DNA from: Paractinoplanes brasiliensis
Lineage (GTDB): Bacteria > Actinomycetota > Actinomycetes > Mycobacteriales > Micromonosporaceae
Assembly (NCBI RefSeq): GCF_004362215.1
Contig: NZ_SNWR01000001.1
Coordinates: forward strand, 3,226,001-3,290,000
Direction of reading: 5' to 3'
Length of the DNA: 64,000 nt
Notes under the pieces: generated by a model
What the model saw: only the letters and a program-made list of their open reading frames with translations
What the model was told of the DNA's origin: nothing
Databases searched by the model: none
Position numbers and translations under genes: made by a program
Part shown: piece by piece, positions 10,722 to 19,892 of the stretch
Numbering within the stretch: the first letter of the stretch is position 1
How the letters are laid out: each line of letters begins with the position of its first letter

Positions 10722-11417
10722 TTAGGCTTTTGTGGCGCGGTGCAGGGCGACCACGCCGCCCGTCAGGTTGCGCCAGCCGATTCGCGTCCACGGCCCGGCC
10801 GCCGCGATGCGCGCCGACAGGGCCGCCTGGTCGGGCCAGGCGCGGATCGACTCGGCGAGATAGACGTACGCGTCGGGGTTGCTCGACACGGCACGCGCGA
10901 CCGCGGGCAGCGAACGCATCAGGTACTGCATGTAGACGGTGCGGAACGGCGTGAACGTCGGACTGCTGAACTCGCAGATCACCAACCGGCCGCCGGGACG
11001 GGTGATGCGGGCCAGCTCCCGCAGCGCGCCCTCGACGTCGACGACGTTGCGCAGCGCGAACGAGATGGTGACCGCGTCGAACGTCTCGTCGGCGAACGGC
11101 AGCTTGAGCGCGTCACCGGCGACCAGCGGCACGTGGGGGCGTACACGGCGACCGGCCTGCAGCATGCCGGTGGAGAGGTCGGCGCCCACCGCGAACGCAC
11201 CGGAGCGGCTCAGTTCCTCGGTGGAGATGCCGGTGCCGGCGCCCACGTCGAGCACCCGCTCCCCCGGCCGCAGGCCCAGGGCCGCGCGGGTGGAGCGACG
11301 CCAGCCACGGTCCTGCCCGAAGGAAAGCACCGTGTTGGTCAGGTCGTACCGCTCGGCCACGCCGTCGAACATCTCGGCGACCTCGTGCGGCTGCTTGTCC
11401 AGATCTGCGCGCGTCAC
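10722..11417 (-). CDS. menG: Demethylmenaquinone methyltransferase
   Basis: SAM-dependent C-methyltransferase of the UbiE/MenG family, 231 aa, catalysing the last step of menaquinone synthesis. It has the FDGVAERYDLTNTVLSFGQD segment at the N-terminus (a UbiE signature), SAM motif I VLDVGAGTGI near residue 55, and the second UbiE signature RPGGRLVICEFSSP near residue 150. I chose the GTG at 11417 (VTRADLDKQP) because homology starts there; an ATG 39 nt upstream is possible. MqnC lies upstream on the same strand, separated by a terminator. Confidence 0.93.
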   Translation of the reverse strand: MTRADLDKQPHEVAEMFDGVAERYDLTNTVLSFGQDRGWRRSTRAALGLRPGERVLDVGAGTGISTEELSRSGAFAVGADLSTGMLQAGRRVRPHVPLVAGDALKLPFADETFDAVTISFALRNVVDVEGALRELARITRPGGRLVICEFSSPTFTPFRTVYMQYLMRSLPAVARAVSSNPDAYVYLAESIRAWPDQAALSARIAAAGPWTRIGWRNLTGGVVALHRATKA

Positions 11418-11490
11418 CCTGACAACTCTGCCCCATCCAACCGCCCCGCCCATCACCCACTACCGGACTGAAGGCAGAATCACGCAAACA

Positions 11491-11524
11491 GAGCGGGCGG
11501 GATGGTCACCCATCCCGCCCGCTC
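11491..11524 (-). terminator. Strong hairpin between mqnC and menG
   Basis: A perfect 15-bp stem, GAGCGGGCGGGATGG pairing with its complement across a TCAC loop. It lies 213 nt beyond the mqnC stop and 74 nt before the menG start. There is no clear U-tract, as is common in high-GC actinobacteria. The stretch 11525-11736 before it contains two weak hairpins and no gene I can support. Confidence 0.75.
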
Positions 11525-11736
11525 CTTGTGCGTTATATATACGACCGCCATCGGTCGGGTCCGCGACCATCACCGGCGAACCGGCTCTGGATCAGGAAGT
11601 TCTCAGGCCCTACGCAGGCAACGTAACTGCCTGTGGAACACCCGCAACAGAGGTTCACAGGGCTCGTTACGAAGGAGCAACACGCCCTCCGCAGTTCGGG
11701 GAGGGGCGCCTGACCGAACGGGCAATGGCGGTACGT

Positions 11737-12978
11737 CTATTTGGCGTCGACCAGTGGGAGCTGCGCGCGGCCGGCACCGCCGCCGGGCATCGCGATCGAG
11801 GAGAAGTGCGAGACCACCCGCTCGTCGGTCGGGTCGTCGGCCGGGGTGTGGTGCACCGCCAGGTGGCGGTAGAGGGTGTCGCGCTGGGCCGGGGTGCGGT
11901 CGGCTGTGCGGATCATCCAGATCAGCTCGTGCAGGTTCGACCGGTGCCGGGCGCCCGCCGAGGAGATCACGTTCTCCTCGAGCATGATCGAGCCCAGGTC
12001 GTCCACGCCCAGGTGCAGCGAGAGCTGACCGACGTCCTTGCCGGTGGTCAGCCAGGACGCCTGCAGGTGCGCGACGTTGTCGAAGAAGAGCCGCGACATG
12101 GCCAGGAAGCGCAGGTATTCCATGGTGGTGGCCTGCGTACGGCCCTTGAGGTGGTTGTTCTCGGGCTGATAGGTCCACGGGATGAACGCGCGGAAGCCGC
12201 CGACCTCGTGGCCGGTCTCGACGGCGTCGTCGCGGTAACCGTTGGCCACGGCGAGGTCCTGCACCTCGCGGATCATCCGGATGTGCTCGATGCGCTCGGC
12301 GTGCGTCTCGCCGGTGCCCATCATCATGGTGGCGGTCGACGAGAGGCCGTGCCGGTGGGCGACCGCCATCACCTCGAGCCAGCGGGCGCCGCTCTCTTTG
12401 AGCGGGGCGATCGCCTTGCGCGGCCGCTCGGGCAGCATCTCGGCCCCCGCGCCGGCGATCGAGTCGAGGCCGGCGGCCTTGATCCGGACGACCGCGTCCT
12501 CGATCGAGACGCCCGAGACCTTGGCCATGTGCAGGATCTCACTGGGGCCGATCGAGTGGATCGCCAGCTGCGGATACGCCTGCTTGACGGAGGAGAAGAG
12601 CTCCTCGTAGTACTCCACCCCGAAGTCGGGGTGGTGACCGCCCTGCAGCATCACCTGGGTGGCGCCGAGATCGACCGCCTCGCCGCAGCGGTGCAGGATC
12701 TCCTCCCTCGGGTGCGCCCAGCCCTCCCTGTGCTTCGGCGCCCGGAAGAAGGCGCAGAACTTGCACGCTGTGACGCAGACGTTCGTGTAGTTGATGTTGC
12801 GATCGATGAGGTACGTGACGATGCCGTCGGGATAACGGCGACGGCGCACCGTGTCGGCGGCCTCGGCGAGCGCGTGGAACGGCGCCTCCGTGTAGATGAG
12901 CAGCGCCTCCTCGGGCGTGATCCGCCCGCCGTCGGCGGCTCGCTGCAGGATGCTGTCGATCTCCGGGTTCGCCGTCAC
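11737..12978 (-). CDS. mqnC: Cyclic dehypoxanthine futalosine synthase
   Basis: Radical SAM enzyme of the futalosine menaquinone pathway, 413 aa; it cyclises dehypoxanthine futalosine. The CxxxCxxC motif that binds the 4Fe-4S cluster is C68, C72 and C75 (NVCVTACKFCAFFR). The downstream blocks MLQGGHHPDFGVEYYEELF and GHEVGGFRAFIPWTYQPE are characteristic of MqnC rather than its relatives MqnE or the F420 enzymes CofG/H. The ATG opens a clean frame. It is divergent from the SNF2 gene. Together with mqnA at 24064 it indicates the futalosine route rather than the classical Men route. Confidence 0.95.
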   Translation of the reverse strand: MTANPEIDSILQRAADGGRITPEEALLIYTEAPFHALAEAADTVRRRRYPDGIVTYLIDRNINYTNVCVTACKFCAFFRAPKHREGWAHPREEILHRCGEAVDLGATQVMLQGGHHPDFGVEYYEELFSSVKQAYPQLAIHSIGPSEILHMAKVSGVSIEDAVVRIKAAGLDSIAGAGAEMLPERPRKAIAPLKESGARWLEVMAVAHRHGLSSTATMMMGTGETHAERIEHIRMIREVQDLAVANGYRDDAVETGHEVGGFRAFIPWTYQPENNHLKGRTQATTMEYLRFLAMSRLFFDNVAHLQASWLTTGKDVGQLSLHLGVDDLGSIMLEENVISSAGARHRSNLHELIWMIRTADRTPAQRDTLYRHLAVHHTPADDPTDERVVSHFSSIAMPGGGAGRAQLPLVDAK

Positions 12979-13131
12979 GTTGTCGAGATTACGTCCCCGG
13001 CTCGCCCGGCGTCAGTCGGCACGTTGGGTGGCGATGAGCACTCCCCCGTCGAGGACACGTTCCACCGGGTCGTGAGTCGTCCCGCCGGTCCCGGGTCGTT
13101 AGTCTCGATGCGTTCTTTCAGGGGGTGGGAT

Positions 13132-16100
13132 GTGCTCGTCGTGCATGGCGGCTGGGTGCCGGGCGCAGACCGGCCGGGTCAGCTCGCGCTCTGGGCCGAA
13201 GATCCGGATCTTCCGTCGGTGACCCGGTCGCGGGCACAGCTGCGACCTCATCCCTTCGCCGCCGCGGCCGAGGCGTTGCTGGCCGAGCTGACCGGGACCT
13301 CCGACGACATTCGGGACGCGCTGGGCAAGGCCGTGACCGAGTCGATGACGCTCCGGCTGCCGAGCTCCGCCCGGGGCCCGCTCCCCTCCCCCGACACCGG
13401 CGTCGAGGTGACAGGCCGCGGCGTCCGGTTGTCCGAGTGGTCGGTGCCGGCCCTGCTGCTGCCGGGCGACGCCGCCCTGCCGGCCCTCGCCGCGCTGTCC
13501 GACCCCGACCCGGGCGGGCCGTGGCTGCCGGGGTCGTCGCTGCGATATCTCAGCGTGCTGGCCGGACACGCCTGCGACCTGGCCCGCCGGGGTCGCATGC
13601 TGCCGCAACTGGTCACCGAGTCCGGGGTGGCGACCGCCCGCTGGCGAGCGGTCCTCACCGGCGCCGACGCCGCCACCTATCGCGACTTCGCCGCCGCCAT
13701 GCCCGCGGTCGTCCGGGCGTCCGGGCCCGCCGAGGCCGGTGTCGCCGCCACGCTGCAAGATGCGCTGGCCACCCTGCTGGACGCGGCGGCCCGCGCCGTC
13801 ATGCCGGAGCGGATCCTGCTGGGGCACCGGCCCGGACCCAAGGCGCCTCTTCCGGATCGGTGGATCGCGGCGCTCACCGCGGCCGACCCCGCCCTGCCGG
13901 GGGCCAAACCGGCCGAGGAACGCGAGCTCCGGGAGGCGCTCGGCGCGTGGCTCCGGGCGGCTTACGAGGCGAACGGGCCGATCCGGGTCAGCTTCCGGCT
14001 CAGTGAGCCCGAGCCTGGATCGGACGCTTGGGGCCTGGAGTTCGCGCTCCAGTCGTCCGAGGACCCGAGCCTTTACCTGCCCGCCGCCGACCTGTGGGAG
14101 GGCGGACGATTCCCCGGGTTGCCGCCGCGCCCCGACGAGACCCTGCTGGCCGGGCTCGGGCGAGCCATGCGGCTGTTCCCACTGCTGCACCTCGCCCTGC
14201 AAGATCAGCAGCCGGTCGGCCTCGAGATCGACACCGGCGAGGCGCACGAGTTCCTTCGGCAGGCAGCGCCGCTGCTGCAGGCCGCCGGGTTCGGCGTGCA
14301 GTTGCCGGCCTGGGCGGGACGCAAGGGGGTCGGGCTCAAGCTGACCACCCGCTCGAAGTCACGCGGCAGCACGTCGCGGGCCGTGGCCGATTCCGGGTTC
14401 GGGCTCGACGAGCTGGTCGACTTCAAACTCGAGCTGGTCATCGGCGACGGGGTGGTGAGCGCGGAGGAACTGGCCGAGCTGGCCCGGCTCAAGGTGCCGC
14501 TGGTGCGCGTCCGCGGTCAGTGGGTCGAGCTCGACGACCGCCAGCTCAAGGCCGCTCTCAGGGCCGTCGGCAAGCGGCGCGAGGGCGAACTCACCGCGGC
14601 CGAGGTCCTGCAGCAGGTGGTGGACGGCGGGGAAGAGGATCTGCCGCTGGTCGACGTCGACGCCGACGGCATGCTGGGTGACCTGCTCTCCGGGCAGGCT
14701 GCCGAACGCCTGGCGCCGGTGCCGACGCCGGCCGCCTTCCAGGGTGCGCTCCGGCCGTATCAAGAGCGCGGACTCTCCTGGCTGCATTTCCTGTCGCGGC
14801 TGGGTCTCGGCGGCATCCTGGCCGACGACATGGGCCTCGGCAAGACGGCGCAGACCCTCTCGCTGCTGCTGACCGAGCGCGCCGACCCGGCCGCGCCCGT
14901 CGCGCCGACCCTGCTCATCTGTCCGATGTCGCTGGTCAGCAACTGGCAGAAGGAGGCCGCGCGGTTCGCGCCCAGCCTGCGGGTCTACGTCCACCACGGC
15001 GGCACCCGGCAGCGCGGCGAGAACTTCGACGCCGCGGTCCGCGACGCCGATCTGGTGCTCACCACCTACGGCACGGCGGTTCGCGACCTCGAGGCGCTCC
15101 GCGACGTCCAATGGGGACGAGTGGCGTGCGACGAGGCGCAGGCCATCAAGAACAGCGGCACCCGGCAGGCCCAGGCCGTGCGATCGGTCCCGGCCCGCAC
15201 GCGTCTCGCCCTCACCGGCACGCCCGTCGAAAACCACCTGGCCGAGTTGTGGTCCATCATGGACTTCTGCAATCCGGGGCTGCTCGGTCCGATCAAGCGG
15301 TTCCGCCGGCGCTTCCAGGAACCCATCGAGGTCCGGCAGGACGAGGACGCGGCCAACGCGCTGAAACGGGCTACCGGACCGTTTGTGCTGCGCCGGCTCA
15401 AGACCGACAAGACGATCATCTCGGATCTGCCCGAGAAGAACGAGATGAAGGTCTGGTGCACGCTCACCGCCGAGCAGGCCACGCTCTATCAGGCCGTCGT
15501 CGAGGACATGATGGAGGCGATCTCGGGCAGCGAGGGCATCCAGCGGCGCGGCAACGTGCTGGCCGCGATGACCAAGCTCAAGCAGGTCTGCAACCACCCC
15601 ACCCACCTGCTCAAGGACGGCTCCCGGCTGCCGGGGCGCTCGGGCAAACTGGCCCGGCTCGAGGAACTCGCCGAAGAGATCATCGAGGACGGCGACAAGG
15701 CACTGATCTTCACGCAGTACGCGGAGTGGGGCACGGTGCTGCAGCCCTACCTGGCAGCCCATCTCGACCGCCCGGTGCTGTGGCTCCACGGTGGACTGAC
15801 GAAGGCCAAGCGCGACGAACTGGTCGAGCGGTTCCAGACCGACGACGAGCCGATGCTGTTCCTTCTCTCCCTCAAGGCGGCCGGCACGGGCCTCAACCTG
15901 ACCGCCGCCAACCACGTCGTCCACTTTGACCGTTGGTGGAATCCGGCGGTCGAGGATCAGGCCACCGACCGTGCGTTCCGCATCGGACAGTCGCGCAATG
16001 TGCAGGTGCGCAAGTTCATCTGCACGGGGACGCTGGAGGAAAAGATCGACGGCATGATCGAGCGAAAGAAGGCGCTGGCCTCGTCGGTCGTCGGCACCGG

Positions 16101-16176
16101 CGAAGACTGGATCACCGATCTGAGCACAGAACAGCTGCGCGAACTCTTCGCGCTCGACCCCGCGGCGGTGCGCTGA
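13132..16176 (+). CDS. SNF2/SWI-family DEAD-like helicase
   Basis: Double-stranded DNA translocase of about 1014 aa. An N-terminal half without a named enzyme motif precedes the SNF2 ATPase. Walker A GGILADDMGLGKT sits near residue 560-572, DEAQ (motif II) near 667-670, LTGTPVENHLAELWSI follows, and the C-terminal lobe has HFDRWWNPAVEDQATDRAFR and IGQ. The GTG at 13132 is chosen because AGGGGGTGGGA lies just upstream; an in-frame ATG at 13108 has no such site. The partner SWIM gene starts one base after the stop. Such pairs are common in actinobacteria, where their role (repair, defence or transcription) is not settled. Confidence 0.92.
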   Translation: MLVVHGGWVPGADRPGQLALWAEDPDLPSVTRSRAQLRPHPFAAAAEALLAELTGTSDDIRDALGKAVTESMTLRLPSSARGPLPSPDTGVEVTGRGVRLSEWSVPALLLPGDAALPALAALSDPDPGGPWLPGSSLRYLSVLAGHACDLARRGRMLPQLVTESGVATARWRAVLTGADAATYRDFAAAMPAVVRASGPAEAGVAATLQDALATLLDAAARAVMPERILLGHRPGPKAPLPDRWIAALTAADPALPGAKPAEERELREALGAWLRAAYEANGPIRVSFRLSEPEPGSDAWGLEFALQSSEDPSLYLPAADLWEGGRFPGLPPRPDETLLAGLGRAMRLFPLLHLALQDQQPVGLEIDTGEAHEFLRQAAPLLQAAGFGVQLPAWAGRKGVGLKLTTRSKSRGSTSRAVADSGFGLDELVDFKLELVIGDGVVSAEELAELARLKVPLVRVRGQWVELDDRQLKAALRAVGKRREGELTAAEVLQQVVDGGEEDLPLVDVDADGMLGDLLSGQAAERLAPVPTPAAFQGALRPYQERGLSWLHFLSRLGLGGILADDMGLGKTAQTLSLLLTERADPAAPVAPTLLICPMSLVSNWQKEAARFAPSLRVYVHHGGTRQRGENFDAAVRDADLVLTTYGTAVRDLEALRDVQWGRVACDEAQAIKNSGTRQAQAVRSVPARTRLALTGTPVENHLAELWSIMDFCNPGLLGPIKRFRRRFQEPIEVRQDEDAANALKRATGPFVLRRLKTDKTIISDLPEKNEMKVWCTLTAEQATLYQAVVEDMMEAISGSEGIQRRGNVLAAMTKLKQVCNHPTHLLKDGSRLPGRSGKLARLEELAEEIIEDGDKALIFTQYAEWGTVLQPYLAAHLDRPVLWLHGGLTKAKRDELVERFQTDDEPMLFLLSLKAAGTGLNLTAANHVVHFDRWWNPAVEDQATDRAFRIGQSRNVQVRKFICTGTLEEKIDGMIERKKALASSVVGTGEDWITDLSTEQLRELFALDPAAVR

Positions 16177-16177
16177 C

Positions 16178-17011
16178 ATGCCGATTGATCCCGAGGGACG
16201 GTTCTTCGAGACCGCTCGGCCGATCCAGGTCGAGGGCGGCATCGCGGTACGCGCCAAACGCGGCAAGATCGGGGACAGCTGGTGGTCGCGCCGGTTCGTC
16301 GACGTGCTCGAGCAGATCTGCGACGGCGGCCGGCTCGCGCGCGGGCGGACCTATGCGCGCAAGGGACAAGTGATGGACTTCGCGCTGACCTCGGGCCGGG
16401 TCACCGGGCGGGTGCAGGGTTCACGGCCACAGCCGTACGAGGTCACGATCGAGATCGCGGCGTTCGACGACACACAGTGGACACGGCTGACCGAGGCCCT
16501 CGGATCCCAGGCGCTGTACCGCGCGGCGCTGCTGGCGGGCGAGATGCCGCACGAGATAGTCGACGTGTTCGCCGCGCACGAGGCGCCACTCTTCCCCGAC
16601 AGGCTGGACATCCGCTGCAGTTGTCCTGATTGGAGCGTGCCCTGCAAACACGGCTCCGCGGTGCTGTACGTGCTGGCCGAGGCTTTCGACGACGACCCGT
16701 TCCTGGTGCTGGCGTGGCGGGGTCGCGCACGCGATGCCCTGCTCGACGCCTTGCGCGGAACGGCCGAACCGACACCGGCGGTCGACCCGCTGGCTGTCGA
16801 GGAATCCTCTCTGGAGGCTCATCTCGCTGACTTCTACACGCCCGCGATCAGCTTGAGCCGCCTCCGTGAACGGCCGGCCCGCGTCACGGCCCCTCCGGAA
16901 TTGCTGTTGCGTGCCCTCGAAGCACCCCAGGTGAGGGTCCGGCACATCCCGCTGGTCGACCTGCTCCGTCCCGCCTACCGCGACTTGGCCGCCCCTCCAC
17001 CGGACAGTTGA
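16178..17011 (+). CDS. SWIM zinc-finger protein
   Basis: A 277-aa protein with a SWIM zinc finger: C147, C149, C156 and H158 in the CxC-x6-CxH arrangement (CSCPDWSVPCKH). The preceding region has the aromatic block SWWSRRFVDVLEQICDGG near residue 35, seen in other actinobacterial SWIM proteins. It begins one nucleotide after the SNF2 helicase stop, so the two are surely co-translated. SWIM domains bind DNA or protein; a targeting or accessory role for the helicase is the natural inference. Confidence 0.9.
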   Translation: MPIDPEGRFFETARPIQVEGGIAVRAKRGKIGDSWWSRRFVDVLEQICDGGRLARGRTYARKGQVMDFALTSGRVTGRVQGSRPQPYEVTIEIAAFDDTQWTRLTEALGSQALYRAALLAGEMPHEIVDVFAAHEAPLFPDRLDIRCSCPDWSVPCKHGSAVLYVLAEAFDDDPFLVLAWRGRARDALLDALRGTAEPTPAVDPLAVEESSLEAHLADFYTPAISLSRLRERPARVTAPPELLLRALEAPQVRVRHIPLVDLLRPAYRDLAAPPPDS

Positions 17012-17150
17012 CCAGCCTTGACGCGCCTATGTTCCGGCGCTTTTCACCTGCGACAGTGACCAGTCGGCGCCGGCTTGACAGGTCACGCTCGCGCCGGCCC
17101 AACGCGGGAGCCGGAGCCGGTCCAGCATCGGAGCCGGCCCAACTGGCGCG

Positions 17151-17184
17151 GCGGCGGTCCCGCTGGGTTTGCGGGAGCCGCCGC
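17151..17184. terminator. Hairpin between convergent genes
   Basis: A GC-rich inverted repeat with arms GCGGCGGTCCCGC and GCGGGAGCCGCCGC (one bulge) around a 7-nt loop. It lies in the 193-bp gap between the SWIM gene and the convergent glucanase gene and could stop transcription from both sides. The rest of the gap shows no gene. Confidence 0.6.
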
Positions 17185-17204
17185 CGCGAGAGGTGACGGT
17201 GGGG

Positions 17205-18791
17205 TCAGCCCTTGCGCCACTTCTGGTTGGCCGCGCCAATGCAGTCCCACAGGTGGAGGCGGGCGCCGTCCGCGCTGTTCACCTCTTTGATGTCGACGCA
17301 GCGGTTGGCCTGCGGGTTCACCAGGTCACCCGAACCGGTCAGCACGAACTGCTGCGCGGCCGTGCCGTTGCAGGTGTAGAGCTGGATCGGTGTGCCGTTG
17401 GCGGTCCCCGCGGCCTGCACGTCCATGCACTTGCCGCCGGCCTGCAACGTGCCGCCGGTGAAGGTCCACTTCTGGGCGCTCGTGTTGTTGCAGGTCCACA
17501 TCTGCAGCGGCGCGCTGTCGACGAAGTTGGCGCTCGGCACGTCGATGCACTTGTTGTTCAGCGAGCTGATCACGGAGACGCCCGTGGGCTGCGGGTCGGG
17601 GCCGCCGCCACCGGTGAACGGCGTCAGGTGGATGCCGGCCGAGCGGGGGTCGCCGTCGTGCACCAGGGACTCGAACGCGCCGACGTCGTCGAAGGCGAAC
17701 GCGTACGCCTTGCCGTCCTGCATGTTCGCGTGCACCACCTTGGCGTACACGTTGGTCGGGTTGTTGCGGTAGAAGTCGGCCGCGTTGGTGCTGGGCTGGG
17801 TGTCGATGGTGCCGAGCGTGCCCCGGTTGAGAGCGGCGCACAGCGTACGGGAAATCGGGCCGACAACCTGGTCGTTAGGAGCCGGCAGATCGCCGTCGCA
17901 GCCCCACACCGACGCCGACGACGGCCGGTTGAACGACGCCACCTGCGCGCCCGACGAGTTGGTGAACCGCATGACGTTGCCCGAGGTCCGCCCGGTGTAG
18001 CGGATGGTGGGCTGGTCGGCGAACGGCACCACGGTCAGGTTCTTGCCGGTGTACGCGTTCCACGCCGACGCGATGTACGAGTCGAGGTACGTGCTGCTCA
18101 TCAGCCCCGCACCGGCCGCCTTGCCCGGCGCGAGCACCCGCAGCACCGTGCCGTCCGAGCGGCTGTGGACCGTGCTGCCCAGGCCCGCGTTGCGGATCCC
18201 GTTGATGATGTTGTCGCGCCCGTTGGCGACCAGGTCCCCCGTACGTTTGGTGGCGCCGTTGGCCCCGGTCACCGAAACGGCGTGGGGCACGGCGAACATG
18301 TCGACCTGTGAGCTGTTGAGCCACAGCCCCGAGTCGTTGTAGGTGAATTCGCTCCAGTCGAACAGGATGTCGCGGTTGGCGTCGCCGCCGGCCCACGGCG
18401 CGGGCTGCACCAGGCCGTCCGGGGTGAGGAAGAACTTGAGTTTCTGGCCGAGCGAGAAGTAGACGCGTCCGGAGAAGCCGCGCGGGAAGTTGATCGTCGT
18501 CGAGCCGCCGTTGCCTGCCGCGTTGATCGCGACGTCGGGGGCGGGCGCCGGTGGGATGGCGCCGCCGGTCCACGGATTGAAGGTGCCGGCCTGGTTGACG
18601 TACCCGAGGCGGCCGGACGACAGCTGGATGCCGATGACGTAGAGGTAGACCGCGTCGCCGCGGCCGGTGTTGTTCGAGACGGTGACGGGGAGCAGGTTCG
18701 GGCCGATGGCTTGGGCCGCGGGCGGGGACACCGCGGCGGCGACCGGAACGGTCAGGGCCAGCGCCGTTAAGGCTCGGAGCAGGGTACGCAC
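17205..18791 (-). CDS. Secreted GH64 beta-1,3-glucanase with ricin-type lectin domain
   Basis: Secreted enzyme of 528 aa. The Sec signal peptide spans about residues 1-28 (ending AAQA). A glycoside hydrolase family 64 domain (about 30-380) follows; such enzymes cut laminarin and fungal beta-1,3-glucan, releasing laminaripentaose. E148 (DWSEFTYN) and D164 (QVDMFAVP) are 16 residues apart, the spacing of the catalytic pair in the Streptomyces enzyme. The C-terminus (about 400-528) is a ricin-B/CBM13 trefoil with repeated QxW motifs. GTG 18791 has GGAAGG upstream; ATG 18812 would add seven residues but has no ribosome site. A LacI-type operator precedes it. Confidence 0.9.
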   Translation of the reverse strand: MRTLLRALTALALTVPVAAAVSPPAAQAIGPNLLPVTVSNNTGRGDAVYLYVIGIQLSSGRLGYVNQAGTFNPWTGGAIPPAPAPDVAINAAGNGGSTTINFPRGFSGRVYFSLGQKLKFFLTPDGLVQPAPWAGGDANRDILFDWSEFTYNDSGLWLNSSQVDMFAVPHAVSVTGANGATKRTGDLVANGRDNIINGIRNAGLGSTVHSRSDGTVLRVLAPGKAAGAGLMSSTYLDSYIASAWNAYTGKNLTVVPFADQPTIRYTGRTSGNVMRFTNSSGAQVASFNRPSSASVWGCDGDLPAPNDQVVGPISRTLCAALNRGTLGTIDTQPSTNAADFYRNNPTNVYAKVVHANMQDGKAYAFAFDDVGAFESLVHDGDPRSAGIHLTPFTGGGGPDPQPTGVSVISSLNNKCIDVPSANFVDSAPLQMWTCNNTSAQKWTFTGGTLQAGGKCMDVQAAGTANGTPIQLYTCNGTAAQQFVLTGSGDLVNPQANRCVDIKEVNSADGARLHLWDCIGAANQKWRKG

Positions 18792-18828
18792 TGGGGACAC
18801 CTTCCGCTGCATGGGGGAACGGAACGGG

Positions 18829-18840
18829 GAGAGCGCTCTC
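18829..18840 (-). promoter_or_regulatory. LacI-family operator upstream of the GH64 gene
   Basis: Perfect 12-bp palindrome GAGAGCGCTCTC, 38 bp upstream of the glucanase start. It matches the core of sites bound by CebR-like LacI repressors in actinomycetes (consensus around GGGAGCGCTCCC). It implies induction of the glucanase by a sugar derived from its substrate. The regulator is not in the window. Confidence 0.65.
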
Positions 18841-18941
18841 AGAAAAGAGTCCGTTCGGTTTCGGACCCATGTCAATAGACATACGCCGATGTGATGGCCT
18901 CGCGGGCAAACGTCGGCCCGAACGGGCATAGGGTCGGCACC

Positions 18942-19892
18942 ATGAGCGAGATGAGCTACCGCCGGCTGGGCACCTCGGGCCTGGTTGTCTCCGTCGTCGG
19001 CCTCGGGTGCAACAACTTCGGCCGCAAGCTGGACGCCGACGGCACCCGCGAGGTCGTCGACGCCGCGTTCGACGCCGGGATCACGTTGTTCGACACGGCC
19101 GACCGGTACGGCGACCCGAGCGGCGCCTCCGAGCAGTGTCTGGGCGCGGCGCTCAAGGGCCGGCGCGACGAGGTCATCCTGGCCACCAAGTTCGGGATGG
19201 ACGTGGGCCGGCTCAACGGCAACGACTTCGGCGCCCGCGGCTCCCGGCGATACATCGTGCGCGCGGTCGAGTCGTCATTGCGGCGCCTCGAAACCGACTA
19301 CATCGACCTCTACCAAATGCATGAGCCCGACCCGCGGACGCCGATCGACGAGACCCTGGCCGCCCTCGACGATCTCGTGCGCTCGGGCAAGGTGCGCTAC
19401 CTGGGCAACTCCAACTTCGCCGGCTGGCAGATCGCGGACGCCGACTGGACAGCACGCGCCGGGGGCCTCACCCCGTTCATCAGCGCGCAGAACAGGTACA
19501 GCCTGTTGCACCGCGACGCCGAGCAGGAGGTGGTGCCGGCCTGCGAGCAGTTCGGCCTGGGCCTGCTGCCGTTCTTCCCGCTCGACTCGGGCCTGCTCAG
19601 TGGCAAGTACAGGCGCGGCGAGCAGCCGGCCGCCGGCACCCGCCTGTCCCAGGCGCGCTACCGCAGCTGGCTCGAGAACGCCGACTGGGACACGATCGAG
19701 GCGCTCGCCGCGTTCGGGGCCGAGCGCGGGCACAGCCTGCTCGAGGTGGCGATCGCCGGCCTGGCCGCACGGCCCGCCGTGAGCAGCGTGATCGCGGGCG
19801 CCACGACAGCCGAGCAGGTGCACGCGAACGCCGCCGCCGGCGCGTGGGAACTCACGGCCGACGACGTCGCAGCGTTGGAAGAGGCCCTCTGA
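18942..19892 (+). CDS. Aldo/keto reductase
   Basis: NADPH-dependent oxidoreductase of the AKR superfamily, 316 aa, with a TIM-barrel fold. The N-terminal strand MSYRRLGTSGLVVSVVGLG is followed by the catalytic set: Asp and Tyr in DTADRYGDPSG, Lys in ATKFGMD and His in LYQMHEPD. The KARA-like/YghZ-type subfamily is likely, but the substrate cannot be read from sequence. A second ATG nine bases on is possible. The stop abuts that of the convergent SDR gene with no spacer. Confidence 0.9.
   Translation: MSEMSYRRLGTSGLVVSVVGLGCNNFGRKLDADGTREVVDAAFDAGITLFDTADRYGDPSGASEQCLGAALKGRRDEVILATKFGMDVGRLNGNDFGARGSRRYIVRAVESSLRRLETDYIDLYQMHEPDPRTPIDETLAALDDLVRSGKVRYLGNSNFAGWQIADADWTARAGGLTPFISAQNRYSLLHRDAEQEVVPACEQFGLGLLPFFPLDSGLLSGKYRRGEQPAAGTRLSQARYRSWLENADWDTIEALAAFGAERGHSLLEVAIAGLAARPAVSSVIAGATTAEQVHANAAAGAWELTADDVAALEEAL

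Noticed and set aside
11525..11736. tRNA or small RNA between mqnC and the terminator
   Set aside because: Two weak hairpins but no cloverleaf, T-loop or other recognisable structure.
10939..16176. A 1745-codon open frame on the plus strand
   Set aside because: Its first 2.2 kb is antisense to menG and mqnC. Homology to SNF2 helicases and a good ribosome site place the real start at 13132.
13132..17011. A DISARM- or restriction-type defence island around the SNF2 gene
   Set aside because: No methyltransferase, DUF1998, phospholipase D or nuclease gene is next to it.
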